Of a DNA stretch of 64,000 bases, positions 16,819 to 25,112 are shown in pieces. This stretch comes from Devosia sp. Root413D1. GTDB taxonomy: Bacteria; Pseudomonadota; Alphaproteobacteria; Rhizobiales; Devosiaceae. The first letter of the stretch is position 1; each line of letters opens with the position of its first letter. The position numbers were made by a program, and so were the translations under genes. The notes beneath the pieces are model-generated. The model was not told the origin of the DNA and did not search any database. It worked only from the letters and a program-made list of their open reading frames with translations. The stretch spans positions 186,001 through 250,000 of the forward strand of contig NZ_LMEA01000001.1 of the NCBI RefSeq assembly GCF_001425235.1, in the 5' to 3' direction.

Positions 16819-17691
16819 ATGAATGGCGCGATGGGGATTCAGTCGAACATCGAGGCGTCCGCCGCGAGCTTCACGCCGACCATGCGGCGGCTCGCCAAGG
16901 CCATTCGCGACAACCCGGCGATCGTCCTCGAAAAGACCATCTCGCAGATCGCCGAGGCCTGCGGCACCTCGGTCGCCTCGGTGGTGCGCTTCTGCCGCGC
17001 CGTCGGGGTCAGCGGCTATGCCGAGCTGCGCATGTCGCTCGCCACCGAGCTCGGCAAGGAGGCGGCGCAGTTTGGCTCCGGCCTGACGCTGGGCGCCGAA
17101 ATTGCCCGCACCGATACGCTCGAGGAGATGGCCGCCAAGGTCGCCTCGCTCGAAATGCTGGCCATCGAGGAAACCGTATCGAGCCTCGATTTCAGGACGC
17201 TCGAGCGGGTGGTCACGGCGCTCGACCAGGCCGAGCGCATCCTGCTGTTCGGCATCGGCGCCAGCCACTTCGTCGCCCAGGACCTGCACCACAAGCTGTT
17301 CCGCGTCGGCCGCAACGTCTTCCTGATGGCCGATGCGCACGAGGCCTGGACCGCGGCGTTGCTGTCGCCGGCCCGCACCGTCGCCATCGGCTTTTCGCAT
17401 TCCGGCACCACTGCCGACACGGTGCAGTTCCTGAAGCTCGCCAAGGACAACGGCGCCCTCACCGTCGCCATCACCGGCTCGCCGGAATCGCCGCTGGCGC
17501 GCGCCGCCGAGGAACGCCTCTTCACCCACGCTCGTGAAAGCACGCTGCGCGCCGGCGCCATGGTCAGCCGCATCGCGCAACTGGCGCTGGTCGATTGCCT
17601 GTTCATGGGGGTGGCCCGGCTGCGCTACGAGCAGACCATCGACGCGCTGAAGCGCACCCGCGACATCACCCATCCCGAGCAGGCCGTATGA
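16819..17691 (+). CDS. RpiR-family regulator, probably MurR-like
   Basis: About 290 residues from the ATG at 16819 (a second ATG at 16831 is also possible; the frame extends upstream to 16738 without a good start). The N-terminal RpiR helix-turn-helix is clear (TISQIAEACGTSVASVVRFCRAVGVSGY), followed by a SIS domain (LLFGIGASHFVAQDLHHKLFRVG; IGFSHSGTTADTV). SIS regulators bind phosphosugars; next to murQ the expected ligand is MurNAc-6-phosphate. It is translationally coupled to the nagZ-type gene (ATGA overlap). The 16673-16818 gap must hold both divergent promoters, but I see no convincing operator dyad there. Confidence 0.9.
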   Translation: MNGAMGIQSNIEASAASFTPTMRRLAKAIRDNPAIVLEKTISQIAEACGTSVASVVRFCRAVGVSGYAELRMSLATELGKEAAQFGSGLTLGAEIARTDTLEEMAAKVASLEMLAIEETVSSLDFRTLERVVTALDQAERILLFGIGASHFVAQDLHHKLFRVGRNVFLMADAHEAWTAALLSPARTVAIGFSHSGTTADTVQFLKLAKDNGALTVAITGSPESPLARAAEERLFTHARESTLRAGAMVSRIAQLALVDCLFMGVARLRYEQTIDALKRTRDITHPEQAV

Positions 17692-18716
17692 CCACCAACT
17701 CCGAACCTTTGGCCCTGTTCGTCGGTGTCTCCGGCTACGAGCTCACCGCCGACGAGACCGCGTTTCTCCGAGAAGCGAACCCCTACGGGCTGTTCCTGTT
17801 CCGCCGCAACCTCGACCATCGGGAGCAGGCCAGGCGCGTGTGCGCTCAGTTCCGCGAGGTCGTCGGCCGCCCCGACGCGCCCATCTTCATCGACCAGGAA
17901 GGCGGCCGCGTGCAGCGGCTCGACAACGGCAACTGGCCGAGCTTCCGCGGCCTCGGCGCCTTCGGCGCGCTCGCCAGAAAAGATCTCGCGCTGGCCAAAC
18001 GCGCTTTGCGCCTCTCGACCCAGGCCATGGGCGCCATCATGACCGACCTCACCATCGACAGCGGCACCACGCCGGTGATCGATCTCGCCCGCCCCGGCAC
18101 CCACGACGTGATCGGCCAGCGCGCCCTCGGTGACGATCCGGAGCTGGTGGTGACCCTCGCCCGCGAAGTGATCGACGGCATGCTCGAGGTCGGCGCGCTG
18201 CCGATCATGAAGCACATTCCGGGCTATGGCCGGGTCACCGTCGACCCGCATTTCGATTGCCCGGTGGTCGACGCCGCGCTCGACGATCTGCGCGCCACCG
18301 ACTTCCAGCCCTTCATCAAGCTCCGCGACACCCCCTGGGCCATGGTCGCCCACCTGATCTTCACCCGGATCGACGCCGAACGGGCCGCCTCGGTTTCGCC
18401 CGAGGTCTACCGTCTGATCCGCAACGACATCGGCTATGACGGCGTGCTGATCACCGATTGCCTCAGCATGGAGGCGCTGAAGGGCACGCCGCGAGAGCGC
18501 GTCGCCGCCGCCCTCGCTGCCGGATGCGATATCGCGCTGCTGACCCAGGGGGGTCTCGAGGCCAGCATTTCGGCCGCCGAAGGCGCACGCCCGCTAGCTG
18601 GGCAAACGATCGAACGAATCACGCGCGCAACGCGCAAACGCGGTAACCTTCGCGTGGATGCCACAGCGCTTCACGCTGAAGTCGAAGGGATTTTTCGGGA
18701 GAACGGCCTCGCCTGA
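17688..18716 (+). CDS. nagZ: Beta-N-acetylglucosaminidase, GH3 family
   Basis: 342 residues, single GH3 domain, no signal peptide, so cytoplasmic as for NagZ. Motifs: IDQEGGRVQRL (68-78), KHIPGYGR (175-182), the catalytic Asp-His dyad VDPH (Asp186, His188) and nucleophile Asp257 in LITDCLSMEAL. The usual KHFPGHG is KHIPGYG here, a modest change outside the dyad. NagZ removes GlcNAc from GlcNAc-anhydroMurNAc (peptides), so it makes the substrate for AnmK. It overlaps the RpiR gene by 4 bases and is followed 30 bases later by an importer operon. Confidence 0.9.
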   Translation: MTTNSEPLALFVGVSGYELTADETAFLREANPYGLFLFRRNLDHREQARRVCAQFREVVGRPDAPIFIDQEGGRVQRLDNGNWPSFRGLGAFGALARKDLALAKRALRLSTQAMGAIMTDLTIDSGTTPVIDLARPGTHDVIGQRALGDDPELVVTLAREVIDGMLEVGALPIMKHIPGYGRVTVDPHFDCPVVDAALDDLRATDFQPFIKLRDTPWAMVAHLIFTRIDAERAASVSPEVYRLIRNDIGYDGVLITDCLSMEALKGTPRERVAAALAAGCDIALLTQGGLEASISAAEGARPLAGQTIERITRATRKRGNLRVDATALHAEVEGIFRENGLA

Positions 18717-18746
18717 GGCGGCGCCACGATAAAGAGGAGACTGGAA

Positions 18747-20402
18747 GTGTTAAAGAGCAAGCTGATTGCGGCCACCGCCCTGGCGCTCGCGATGACTGCA
18801 CCTGTGAGTGCGCAGGTCGTCCTGACCGTCAGCTCCGAGCAGACCACGACCTATGTGCGCAACTTCAACCCGTTCAACCAGACGTCGGCGCGCGCCACCA
18901 CCAAGGATTTCATCTACGAGCCGCTGGCGATCTTCAATCGCCTCGCCGGCGCTAAGTGGGAATACCGGCTGGCCGAGAGTTTCGAGCTGGCCGACGACCT
19001 CAAGTCGATCACCTTCGTGCTGCGCGACGGGCTGAAATGGTCGGATGGCCAGCCGCTCACCGCCGATGACGTGGTGTTTACCTACGCCAACCTGACGAAG
19101 TTCCCGGCGCTCGATTTCAACTCCGTCAGTAAGCTGATGGCGTCGGTCGAAAAGCTCGACGCGCGCACCGTGCGCTTCAACCTCGCCCAGCCCAACTCGC
19201 TGGTCGCCACCACCATCGTCGCCATGCCGATCGTCCCCCAGCACATCTGGAAGGACGTCGCCGATCCGGTGACCTTCACCAACGAGAACCCGGTCGGCTC
19301 CGGCCCGCTCACCGAGATCACCCGCTTCACCCCGCAGGTCTATGAGCAGTGCCGCAACCCCAATTACTGGGATGCCGCGAGCCTGCACGTCGATTGCATC
19401 CGTATGCCGCAGCTCGCCGACAACCCGCAGGTGCTGGCGGCTTTGGCCGATGGCACGCTCGACTGGGCGACGAGCTTCATCCCCGATATCGACAACACCT
19501 TCGTAGCCAAGGACCCCGAGCATAACCACTACTGGTTCCTGCCCTCGAGCCTCGTCGCCTTCACGCTGAACCTCGAAAGCCCCGACGCCAACAACAAGAA
19601 GGCGTTCAACGACGTCAACTTCCGCCGCGCCGTCAGCATGCTGATCGACCGCCGGTCGATCATCGATATCGCCGGCTACGGCTATCCGGTGATCAACGAA
19701 GATCCGGCCATGCTCGGCTCGTTCTACAAGGCCTTCGGCAACCCCGAGGTGGTCACCCAGTTCGGCCAGTACGGCAAGTTCGACCTCGAAGCCGGGAAGG
19801 CTTTGCTCGAGCAATCCGGTTATGTCGACAAGGACGGTGACGGCTTCCGCGACAACCCGGACGGCACGCCGATCGCCATCGACATCGAGATCCCCAACGG
19901 CTGGACCGACTGGATCGATGCCGTGCAGATCGCCATCGAGACGCTGAAGCAGGGCGGGCTCAACGTGAAGATGTCGACCCCCGAGGAATCGGTCTGGGCT
20001 TCGGATCTGATCGACGCCAAGTACTCGATGTCGCTCAACGCCATCGCTTCGGCGGCCAACCCCTACTTCCCCTATATCCGCTCGTTCAACCCGGCCGATT
20101 TCGGCAAGAGCCGTACCTCGGCACAGCGCTGGACCGACCCGGAAGTGGTCGAGATGCTGAACAAGTACACCCAGGTGAAGGACCCGGCCGAACAGAAGTC
20201 GATCATGGATGCCATCCAGCTCAAGGTGGCCGCAGCCATGCCGGTGATCCCGGTCTACAACAGCCCGTCCTTCTACCAGTACAGCACCAAGCGCTTTACC
20301 GGCTGGGCCAACGCGGAGAACCAGATCACTTCGCCGGTGGTCTCCAACGCCAACCCGGGCCGCCTGATCCAGCTCCTGGCGCTGCGTCCGGTCGCGCAAT
20401 AA
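18747..20402 (+). CDS. ABC substrate-binding protein resembling chitooligosaccharide-binding proteins
   Basis: 551 residues with signal peptide (LKSKLIAATALALAMTAPVSAQV), GTG start after AGAGGAG. It belongs to the family 5 peptide/nickel receptors, but several segments match what I remember of the Vibrio chitin-oligosaccharide-binding protein: VRNFNPF near the start, DFIYEPL, VTFTNENPVGSGP, YEQCRNPNYWDA and PNGWTDW. That subgroup binds beta-linked GlcNAc or other oligosaccharides through the peptide-receptor fold. Coupled to murR/nagZ-type genes, it likely delivers a GlcNAc-containing disaccharide such as GlcNAc-anhydroMurNAc (inference). Confidence 0.9.
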   Translation: MLKSKLIAATALALAMTAPVSAQVVLTVSSEQTTTYVRNFNPFNQTSARATTKDFIYEPLAIFNRLAGAKWEYRLAESFELADDLKSITFVLRDGLKWSDGQPLTADDVVFTYANLTKFPALDFNSVSKLMASVEKLDARTVRFNLAQPNSLVATTIVAMPIVPQHIWKDVADPVTFTNENPVGSGPLTEITRFTPQVYEQCRNPNYWDAASLHVDCIRMPQLADNPQVLAALADGTLDWATSFIPDIDNTFVAKDPEHNHYWFLPSSLVAFTLNLESPDANNKKAFNDVNFRRAVSMLIDRRSIIDIAGYGYPVINEDPAMLGSFYKAFGNPEVVTQFGQYGKFDLEAGKALLEQSGYVDKDGDGFRDNPDGTPIAIDIEIPNGWTDWIDAVQIAIETLKQGGLNVKMSTPEESVWASDLIDAKYSMSLNAIASAANPYFPYIRSFNPADFGKSRTSAQRWTDPEVVEMLNKYTQVKDPAEQKSIMDAIQLKVAAAMPVIPVYNSPSFYQYSTKRFTGWANAENQITSPVVSNANPGRLIQLLALRPVAQ

Positions 20403-20412
20403 TCCGCCACCA

Positions 20413-20437
20413 GCGAGGGCGCTTCAGGCGCCCTCGC
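20413..20437 (+). terminator. Intercistronic hairpin between binding protein and permease genes
   Basis: GCGAGGGCGC-TTCAG-GCGCCCTCGC, a perfect 10-bp stem without T-run, 10 bases after the binding-protein stop. It occupies the same operon position as the stem at 14048-14071 in the other importer, so it probably also sets the high receptor-to-permease ratio. Confidence 0.6.
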
Positions 20438-20461
20438 TCCCCCACCTAGCGAAGAGATCCA

Positions 20462-21439
20462 ATGGCCTTTCTGCTCCGCCGGCTGGTGTTCTACCTAGCG
20501 GCCTTCATCGCTGCGGCAACCATCAACTTCTTCCTGCCGCGCCTGATGCCGGGCGATCCGATCCAGAAGATGTTCGCCGGCGCCGGATCCGACCTGTCGC
20601 TGGAAAACCTCAACGCGCTGAAGCTCACCTTCGGCTTCATCGACGCGCCGATCGGCGAGCAGTATCTCGCTTATTTGAAGAGCGTTTTCACCGGCGATCT
20701 CGGCCGCTCCATCCGCTTCTTTCCGCTGCCGGTCACCGAGCTGCTCGGCCGCGCCCTGATCTGGACCGTCGGCCTTGTCGGCACCGCCACCATTATCGGC
20801 TTCACCATCGGCACGCTGCTCGGCGTCATGGCCGCCTGGCGCCGCGGCACCCGCTTCGACACCATCATCTCGCTGCTCTCGATCTTTTCGAGTTCGGTGC
20901 CGGCAGTGGTGGTCTCGCTGATCACCCTGTTCGCCTTCGGCTATACGCTCGGCTGGTTCCCCAACGGCTATGCCGCCGACCCGATGCTCGATCCATCCTG
21001 GGGGTGGGACTATGTCGGGAGCGTCCTCTACCACGGCACCCTGCCGATGCTGACCATGGTGATCGTGTTGACCGGCGGCTTCGCCGTGACCATGCGCAAC
21101 AACATGATCAACCTGCTCGGCGAGGATTACATCGTCATGGGCCGCGCTAAGGGACTGTCCGACCGCGGCGTCATGCTCTGGTACGCGGCGCGCAACGCGC
21201 TGCTCCCCACTGTCTCGGCCCTCGCCATCTCCTTGGGCGCCGTACTCGGCGGCTCGCTGGTGACCGAGGTGGTGTTCAACTATCCCGGCATGGGCAACAC
21301 GCTCTACCAGGCCATCCTCGCCCGCGATTACCCGGTGATCCAGGGCGCCCTGCTGATCATGACCGCGGCAATGCTGACCGCCAATTTTGTCGTCGATCTC
21401 AGCTACGTGCTGCTCGACCCACGCCTGAAGCGGGCCTGA
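20462..21439 (+). CDS. ABC transporter permease, DppB type (second importer)
   Basis: 325 residues beginning FLLRRLVFYLAAFIAAATINFFLPRLMPGDP, the DppB first helix and loop. The long periplasmic loop with PNGYAADPML and the EAA loop EDYIVMGRAKGLSDRGVMLWYAARNALLPT follow; it ends in VDLSYVLLDPRLK. The extended loop near GWFPNGYA is typical of the oligosaccharide-type members of this family. The next gene starts 3 bases after its stop. Confidence 0.93.
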   Translation: MAFLLRRLVFYLAAFIAAATINFFLPRLMPGDPIQKMFAGAGSDLSLENLNALKLTFGFIDAPIGEQYLAYLKSVFTGDLGRSIRFFPLPVTELLGRALIWTVGLVGTATIIGFTIGTLLGVMAAWRRGTRFDTIISLLSIFSSSVPAVVVSLITLFAFGYTLGWFPNGYAADPMLDPSWGWDYVGSVLYHGTLPMLTMVIVLTGGFAVTMRNNMINLLGEDYIVMGRAKGLSDRGVMLWYAARNALLPTVSALAISLGAVLGGSLVTEVVFNYPGMGNTLYQAILARDYPVIQGALLIMTAAMLTANFVVDLSYVLLDPRLKRA

Positions 21440-21442
21440 CCC

Positions 21443-22330
21443 ATGACCCTCCTCACCCAATTGCTGCGCAACAAGAAGGCCCTGGTTGGGGTGACCATCC
21501 TCGCGATCGTTATCCTCGTCGCCATCTTCGCGCCGCTGCTCACCGAATACAGCCCGACCCAGCGCGTCGGCCGGCCGCATCAGGCGCCGTCGGCCGAGCA
21601 TCTCCTCGGCACCACGCGGCTCGGCCATGACGTCTTCACCCGGCTGCTTTACGGCGCCCGCATCTCGCTCGCCGTCGGCTTCGGCGCCGGGCTGCTGATC
21701 ACGGTGATCGGCACCGTGCTCGGCATCATTGCCGGCTACAAGGGCGGCGTGGTCGATGAGGTCATCACCTTCCTGACCAATATGGTGCTGGTCATCCCCA
21801 ACCTGCCGCTGCTCTTGGTGCTCGCCGCCTTCATCGGCCAGGCGAGCCCGCTGGTCATCGCCGTCATCCTCGGCTTCACCTCCTGGGCCTGGGGCGTGCG
21901 GGTCACCCGCTCCGAGACCCTGTCGATCCGCCAGCGCGATTTCGTCAAATCCGCCGAGATGCTGGGCGAACCCAGCTGGCGCATCATGGCGTTCGAGATC
22001 TTCCCCAACCTGATCTCGATCGTCGGCATTAACTTCATCGGCAGTGTGCTGTTCGCCGTGATCACTGAGGCAACGCTCGAGTTCCTCGGGCTGGGCGACC
22101 CCAACACCGTCTCCTGGGGCATCATGCTCTACAACGCCCAGAACGCCTCGGCCCTCTCGGTCGGCGCCTGGTGGGACATTCTCACCCCCTGCTTCGCGCT
22201 GGCGGTACTCGGCCTTGGCCTCGCGCTGATCAACTTCGCCATCGACGAGATCGCCAACCCGCGGCTCAGGACCGGCGGCATGCTGGCGCGCTGGACCGGG
22301 CTGATCCGCCGTGGGGAGGGCACGCTGTGA
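21443..22330 (+). CDS. ABC transporter permease, DppC type (second importer)
   Basis: 295 residues. N-terminal helix (LVGVTILAIVILVAIFAPLL), LGTTRLGHDVFTRLLYGARISL, and EAA loop RDFVKSAEMLGEPSWRIMAFEIFPN identify it as a DppC-type subunit. It pairs with the DppB-type protein encoded immediately upstream and overlaps the first ATPase gene by 4 bases. Confidence 0.93.
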   Translation: MTLLTQLLRNKKALVGVTILAIVILVAIFAPLLTEYSPTQRVGRPHQAPSAEHLLGTTRLGHDVFTRLLYGARISLAVGFGAGLLITVIGTVLGIIAGYKGGVVDEVITFLTNMVLVIPNLPLLLVLAAFIGQASPLVIAVILGFTSWAWGVRVTRSETLSIRQRDFVKSAEMLGEPSWRIMAFEIFPNLISIVGINFIGSVLFAVITEATLEFLGLGDPNTVSWGIMLYNAQNASALSVGAWWDILTPCFALAVLGLGLALINFAIDEIANPRLRTGGMLARWTGLIRRGEGTL

Positions 22331-23142
22331 ACGACCCCGTCCTCTCGATCCGCAACCTCTCTATCGACTACATCGGCGCCACCACCGATTTCCATGCGGT
22401 GAAAAATGTCAGCTTCGACATCGGCAAGGGCGAGTTCTTCGGCCTTGCCGGCGAGTCCGGATGCGGCAAGAGCACCATCGCCTTCGCCATCAGCCGCCTG
22501 CATCGCCCACCGGCGCTGATCCGCACCGGCAGCCAGATCCTGCTCGATGGGCGCGACGTGCTCACCCTCGACGACCAGGCTTTGAAGCAGCTGCGCTGGC
22601 GCGAGGTCGCCATGGTGTTCCAGAGCGCCATGAACTCGCTGAACCCGGTGCTATCAATCGAGCGCCAGTTCTACGATGTGCTCAAAACCCATACCGGCAT
22701 GTCGCGGCTATCAGCCCGGGCCCGCGCCGCCGAACTCCTCAAGCTCGTCGATATCCCGGCCGACCGGCTCTCGGCCTATCCACACCAGCTCTCGGGCGGC
22801 ATGCGGCAGCGCGTCGTCATCGCCATCTGCCTCGCGCTCAACCCAAAACTCCTGATCATGGATGAGCCGACCACCGCGCTCGATGTGGTGGTGCAGCGCG
22901 AGATCCTCGAGCGCATCCACAAGCTGCGCCAGGAGCTCGGCTTCTCGGTGCTGTTCATCACCCACGACCTGGCGCTGATGGTGCAGGTCTCCGACCGCAT
23001 CGGCATCATGCTGGAAGGCGAGCTGGTCGAGGTCAACGACGCCCAGGCGATCTACCGCACGCCGCAGCACGGCTATACGCGAAAGCTCTGGGCCTCGATC
23101 CCGCGCCTCACCGGCAAGCCGATCGCCGAGGTCACGCCATGA
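22327..23142 (+). CDS. ABC transporter ATP-binding protein, DppD type
   Basis: 271 residues starting with GTG that overlaps the upstream stop (GTGA). Walker A GESGCGKS near 43, signature LSGGMRQR, Walker [13 protein letters not shown] and switch His in FITHDLALM are all intact. It is one half of the ATPase pair of this importer; the partner follows with another 4-base overlap. In the first importer the two halves are fused instead. Confidence 0.94.
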   Translation: MNDPVLSIRNLSIDYIGATTDFHAVKNVSFDIGKGEFFGLAGESGCGKSTIAFAISRLHRPPALIRTGSQILLDGRDVLTLDDQALKQLRWREVAMVFQSAMNSLNPVLSIERQFYDVLKTHTGMSRLSARARAAELLKLVDIPADRLSAYPHQLSGGMRQRVVIAICLALNPKLLIMDEPTTALDVVVQREILERIHKLRQELGFSVLFITHDLALMVQVSDRIGIMLEGELVEVNDAQAIYRTPQHGYTRKLWASIPRLTGKPIAEVTP

Positions 23143-24050
23143 CCGACACGGCCCCCATCCTCGCCCTCGACAATGTCTCGAAGGTCTTCAACCGCGGCGG
23201 CAGCACCGTGCATGCGGCGCGCGCCGTGTCGTTCGCGCTCCATCCCGGCCGCACCCTGGCGCTGGTCGGCGAATCCGGCTCGGGCAAGACCACCGCCGCC
23301 CGCCTGATCATGCGCGAATACCGCCCCGACCAGGGTCGCCTCCTGTTCCGTGGCGAGCCGATCGAGGGCAGTGCGGTGCGCGACATGAAGGCCTATCGCA
23401 GCGCCGTGCAGATGGTGTTCCAGGATCCATTCTCCTCGCTCAACCCGGTCCACACCATCCGCTACCACCTGGAGCGGCCGATGCGGCTGCACCAGCCGAG
23501 CCTGAAGGGTGCGGCGCGCGACGCCGCCATCGCCGAAGTGCTCACGCGGGTAAAGCTTGACCCGGCGCTGATCCTGCCGAAATACCCGCACGAACTGAGT
23601 GGTGGCCAGCGCCAGCGCATCAGCATCGCCCGGGCGCTGGCGGTGAACCCCGAGGTGATCATCGCCGACGAACCGACCTCGATGCTCGACGTCTCGGTGC
23701 GGCTCGGCATCCTGAACCTGCTCAACGACATGAAGCGGCAGCTCAAGCTCGCCGTGCTCTACATCACCCACGACATCGCCACCGCCCGCTATGTCGCCGA
23801 AGACATCATGGTGATGTATGCCGGCCAGATCGTCGAATGGGGCGAGACCGAAAGCGTGCTCGGCAACCCGCAGCACCCCTATACCCGCCTGCTCCTCTCT
23901 GCCGTCCCCGACCCCGACCGCCGCTTCGGCGACACCCGCTTCAGTGACGAGCTCGACCGCATCGACCTGATCCGCCGCCAATCGGCACTGGAGCAGCCGG
24001 AAGTGCGGGAGATCGGTCCCAACCACTTCATCCGGCCGATGCCGGTGTAG
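23139..24050 (+). CDS. ABC transporter ATP-binding protein, DppF type
   Basis: 303 residues. Walker A GESGSGKT near 45, Q-loop QMVFQDPFSSLNPVHT, signature LSGGQRQR, Walker B VIIADEPTSMLD and the oligopeptide-family C-terminal tail with GNPQHPYTRLLLSAVP. It completes the second importer and is the last gene of the plus-strand recycling operon that starts with the RpiR-type regulator. Confidence 0.94.
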   Translation: MTDTAPILALDNVSKVFNRGGSTVHAARAVSFALHPGRTLALVGESGSGKTTAARLIMREYRPDQGRLLFRGEPIEGSAVRDMKAYRSAVQMVFQDPFSSLNPVHTIRYHLERPMRLHQPSLKGAARDAAIAEVLTRVKLDPALILPKYPHELSGGQRQRISIARALAVNPEVIIADEPTSMLDVSVRLGILNLLNDMKRQLKLAVLYITHDIATARYVAEDIMVMYAGQIVEWGETESVLGNPQHPYTRLLLSAVPDPDRRFGDTRFSDELDRIDLIRRQSALEQPEVREIGPNHFIRPMPV

Positions 24051-24105
24051 CTGTCGTCATTTTGCCGGTCGCGGGTTTACCCCCTACCTCGCCCCGCCCA
24101 CCGGG

Positions 24106-24185
24106 TGTCATCCCAGCGAAAGCTGGGACCCATCTCACAGCCCGCGCTGGCGGATAGTTGGATCCCGGCTTTTGCGGGGATGACA
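24106..24185. repeat. Intergenic inverted repeat, family 1 copy 3
   Basis: An 80-bp element with ends TGTCATCCCAGCG and a slightly degenerate GCGGGGATGACA. Same length as the other two copies, with several substitutions in the right arm. It lies between the convergent ABC ATPase and NlpC/P60 genes and occupies most of that gap. Confidence 0.8.
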
Positions 24186-24223
24186 TCGAGTGGGTGGCTA
24201 CGACAAGGCGGGACGGAAGCCGC

Positions 24224-25066
24224 TCAGATCCGCCGATACCCCGTCGGCTCGCCGCCTCCCAGGCGGCTGGTCCGTTCCACCACCTCGGCCAGCGGCTCGA
24301 TCGCTACCGCCATGTGGAAGGAGTTGGCGTGGATGATCTCGCTCGGGCTGGTCAGCATCGCCACGTGCCCACGCCAGAACATCAGGTCGCCGCGCCGCAG
24401 TGCCGTGGTCGCGACCGGCTCGCCCATCGCGGCCTGCTGGTCGCTGTCGCGCGCACAGTCACGCCCGGCGGCATACAGCGCCTGCTGCACCAGCCCCGAG
24501 CAGTCGAGCCCCAGGCTTTCGCGCCCGCCCCACTGATAGGGCGTCCCGACAAACCGCTCGGCAACCGCCACATAGTCCGGCGCACGGTCGCCAACCGGCG
24601 CCAGATGCTCCGCGACGAACCAGCCGCCGGAGGTTTTCACAAACCGTCCCTCGCGTCCCTCCTCGGCCACCAGCGCGTTCAGCGAATAGAGTCCGACCGG
24701 CGGGGCCTTGATGCTGGGCGCACTGAACCCATAGGTCCGTAGTGCCCGTATTGTATGGGTCGGCGCGGCGCCGGGCGCCCCCAACGCCGCCGCTGCGACA
24801 TAGCCGACATAGCCGTCCCGCCGCGCCTGCCCGAAGGCCCAGCCATCGGTCTCGTCCAGCACCTCGAACAGCTCGCCGAACAGCAGCTGATCGAGCTGCT
24901 CGGCCTCTGCCGAGGGCGTACGGCGCAGCGCCGCCGAGGGAATTCGTGCCTGCCGTACGCTGGTCTCGACATAACGGCCTGCGGGGACGATCCCCTCGAG
25001 CGACCGCGCAGCAATTCCATCACGGGCGAGGGTCAGGCGTGGATCGAGCAAGGTGGGGTGTCCCAT
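24224..25066 (-). CDS. NlpC/P60 cysteine peptidase with SH3 domain
   Basis: 280 residues, no signal peptide. The N-terminal 150 residues hold an SH3-like region (RYVETSVRQARIPSAALR; LFGELFEVLDETDGWAFGQARRDGYVGYV). The catalytic domain has Cys189 in LGLDCSGLVQQAL, His234 in GHVAML and His246 in IIHANSF, the NlpC/P60 triad order. This architecture matches dipeptidyl-peptidase VI-type enzymes that cut gamma-D-Glu-diaminopimelate in L-Ala-D-Glu-mDAP peptides. Next to the muropeptide genes it would process the released peptide in the cytoplasm (inference). It is convergent to the importer operon. Confidence 0.9.
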   Translation of the reverse strand: MGHPTLLDPRLTLARDGIAARSLEGIVPAGRYVETSVRQARIPSAALRRTPSAEAEQLDQLLFGELFEVLDETDGWAFGQARRDGYVGYVAAAALGAPGAAPTHTIRALRTYGFSAPSIKAPPVGLYSLNALVAEEGREGRFVKTSGGWFVAEHLAPVGDRAPDYVAVAERFVGTPYQWGGRESLGLDCSGLVQQALYAAGRDCARDSDQQAAMGEPVATTALRRGDLMFWRGHVAMLTSPSEIIHANSFHMAVAIEPLAEVVERTSRLGGGEPTGYRRI

Positions 25067-25112
25067 GGAAAGTGGCGGCGCAGAGCCCGAAGCTAGCCCG
25101 CCATTTCACCCC

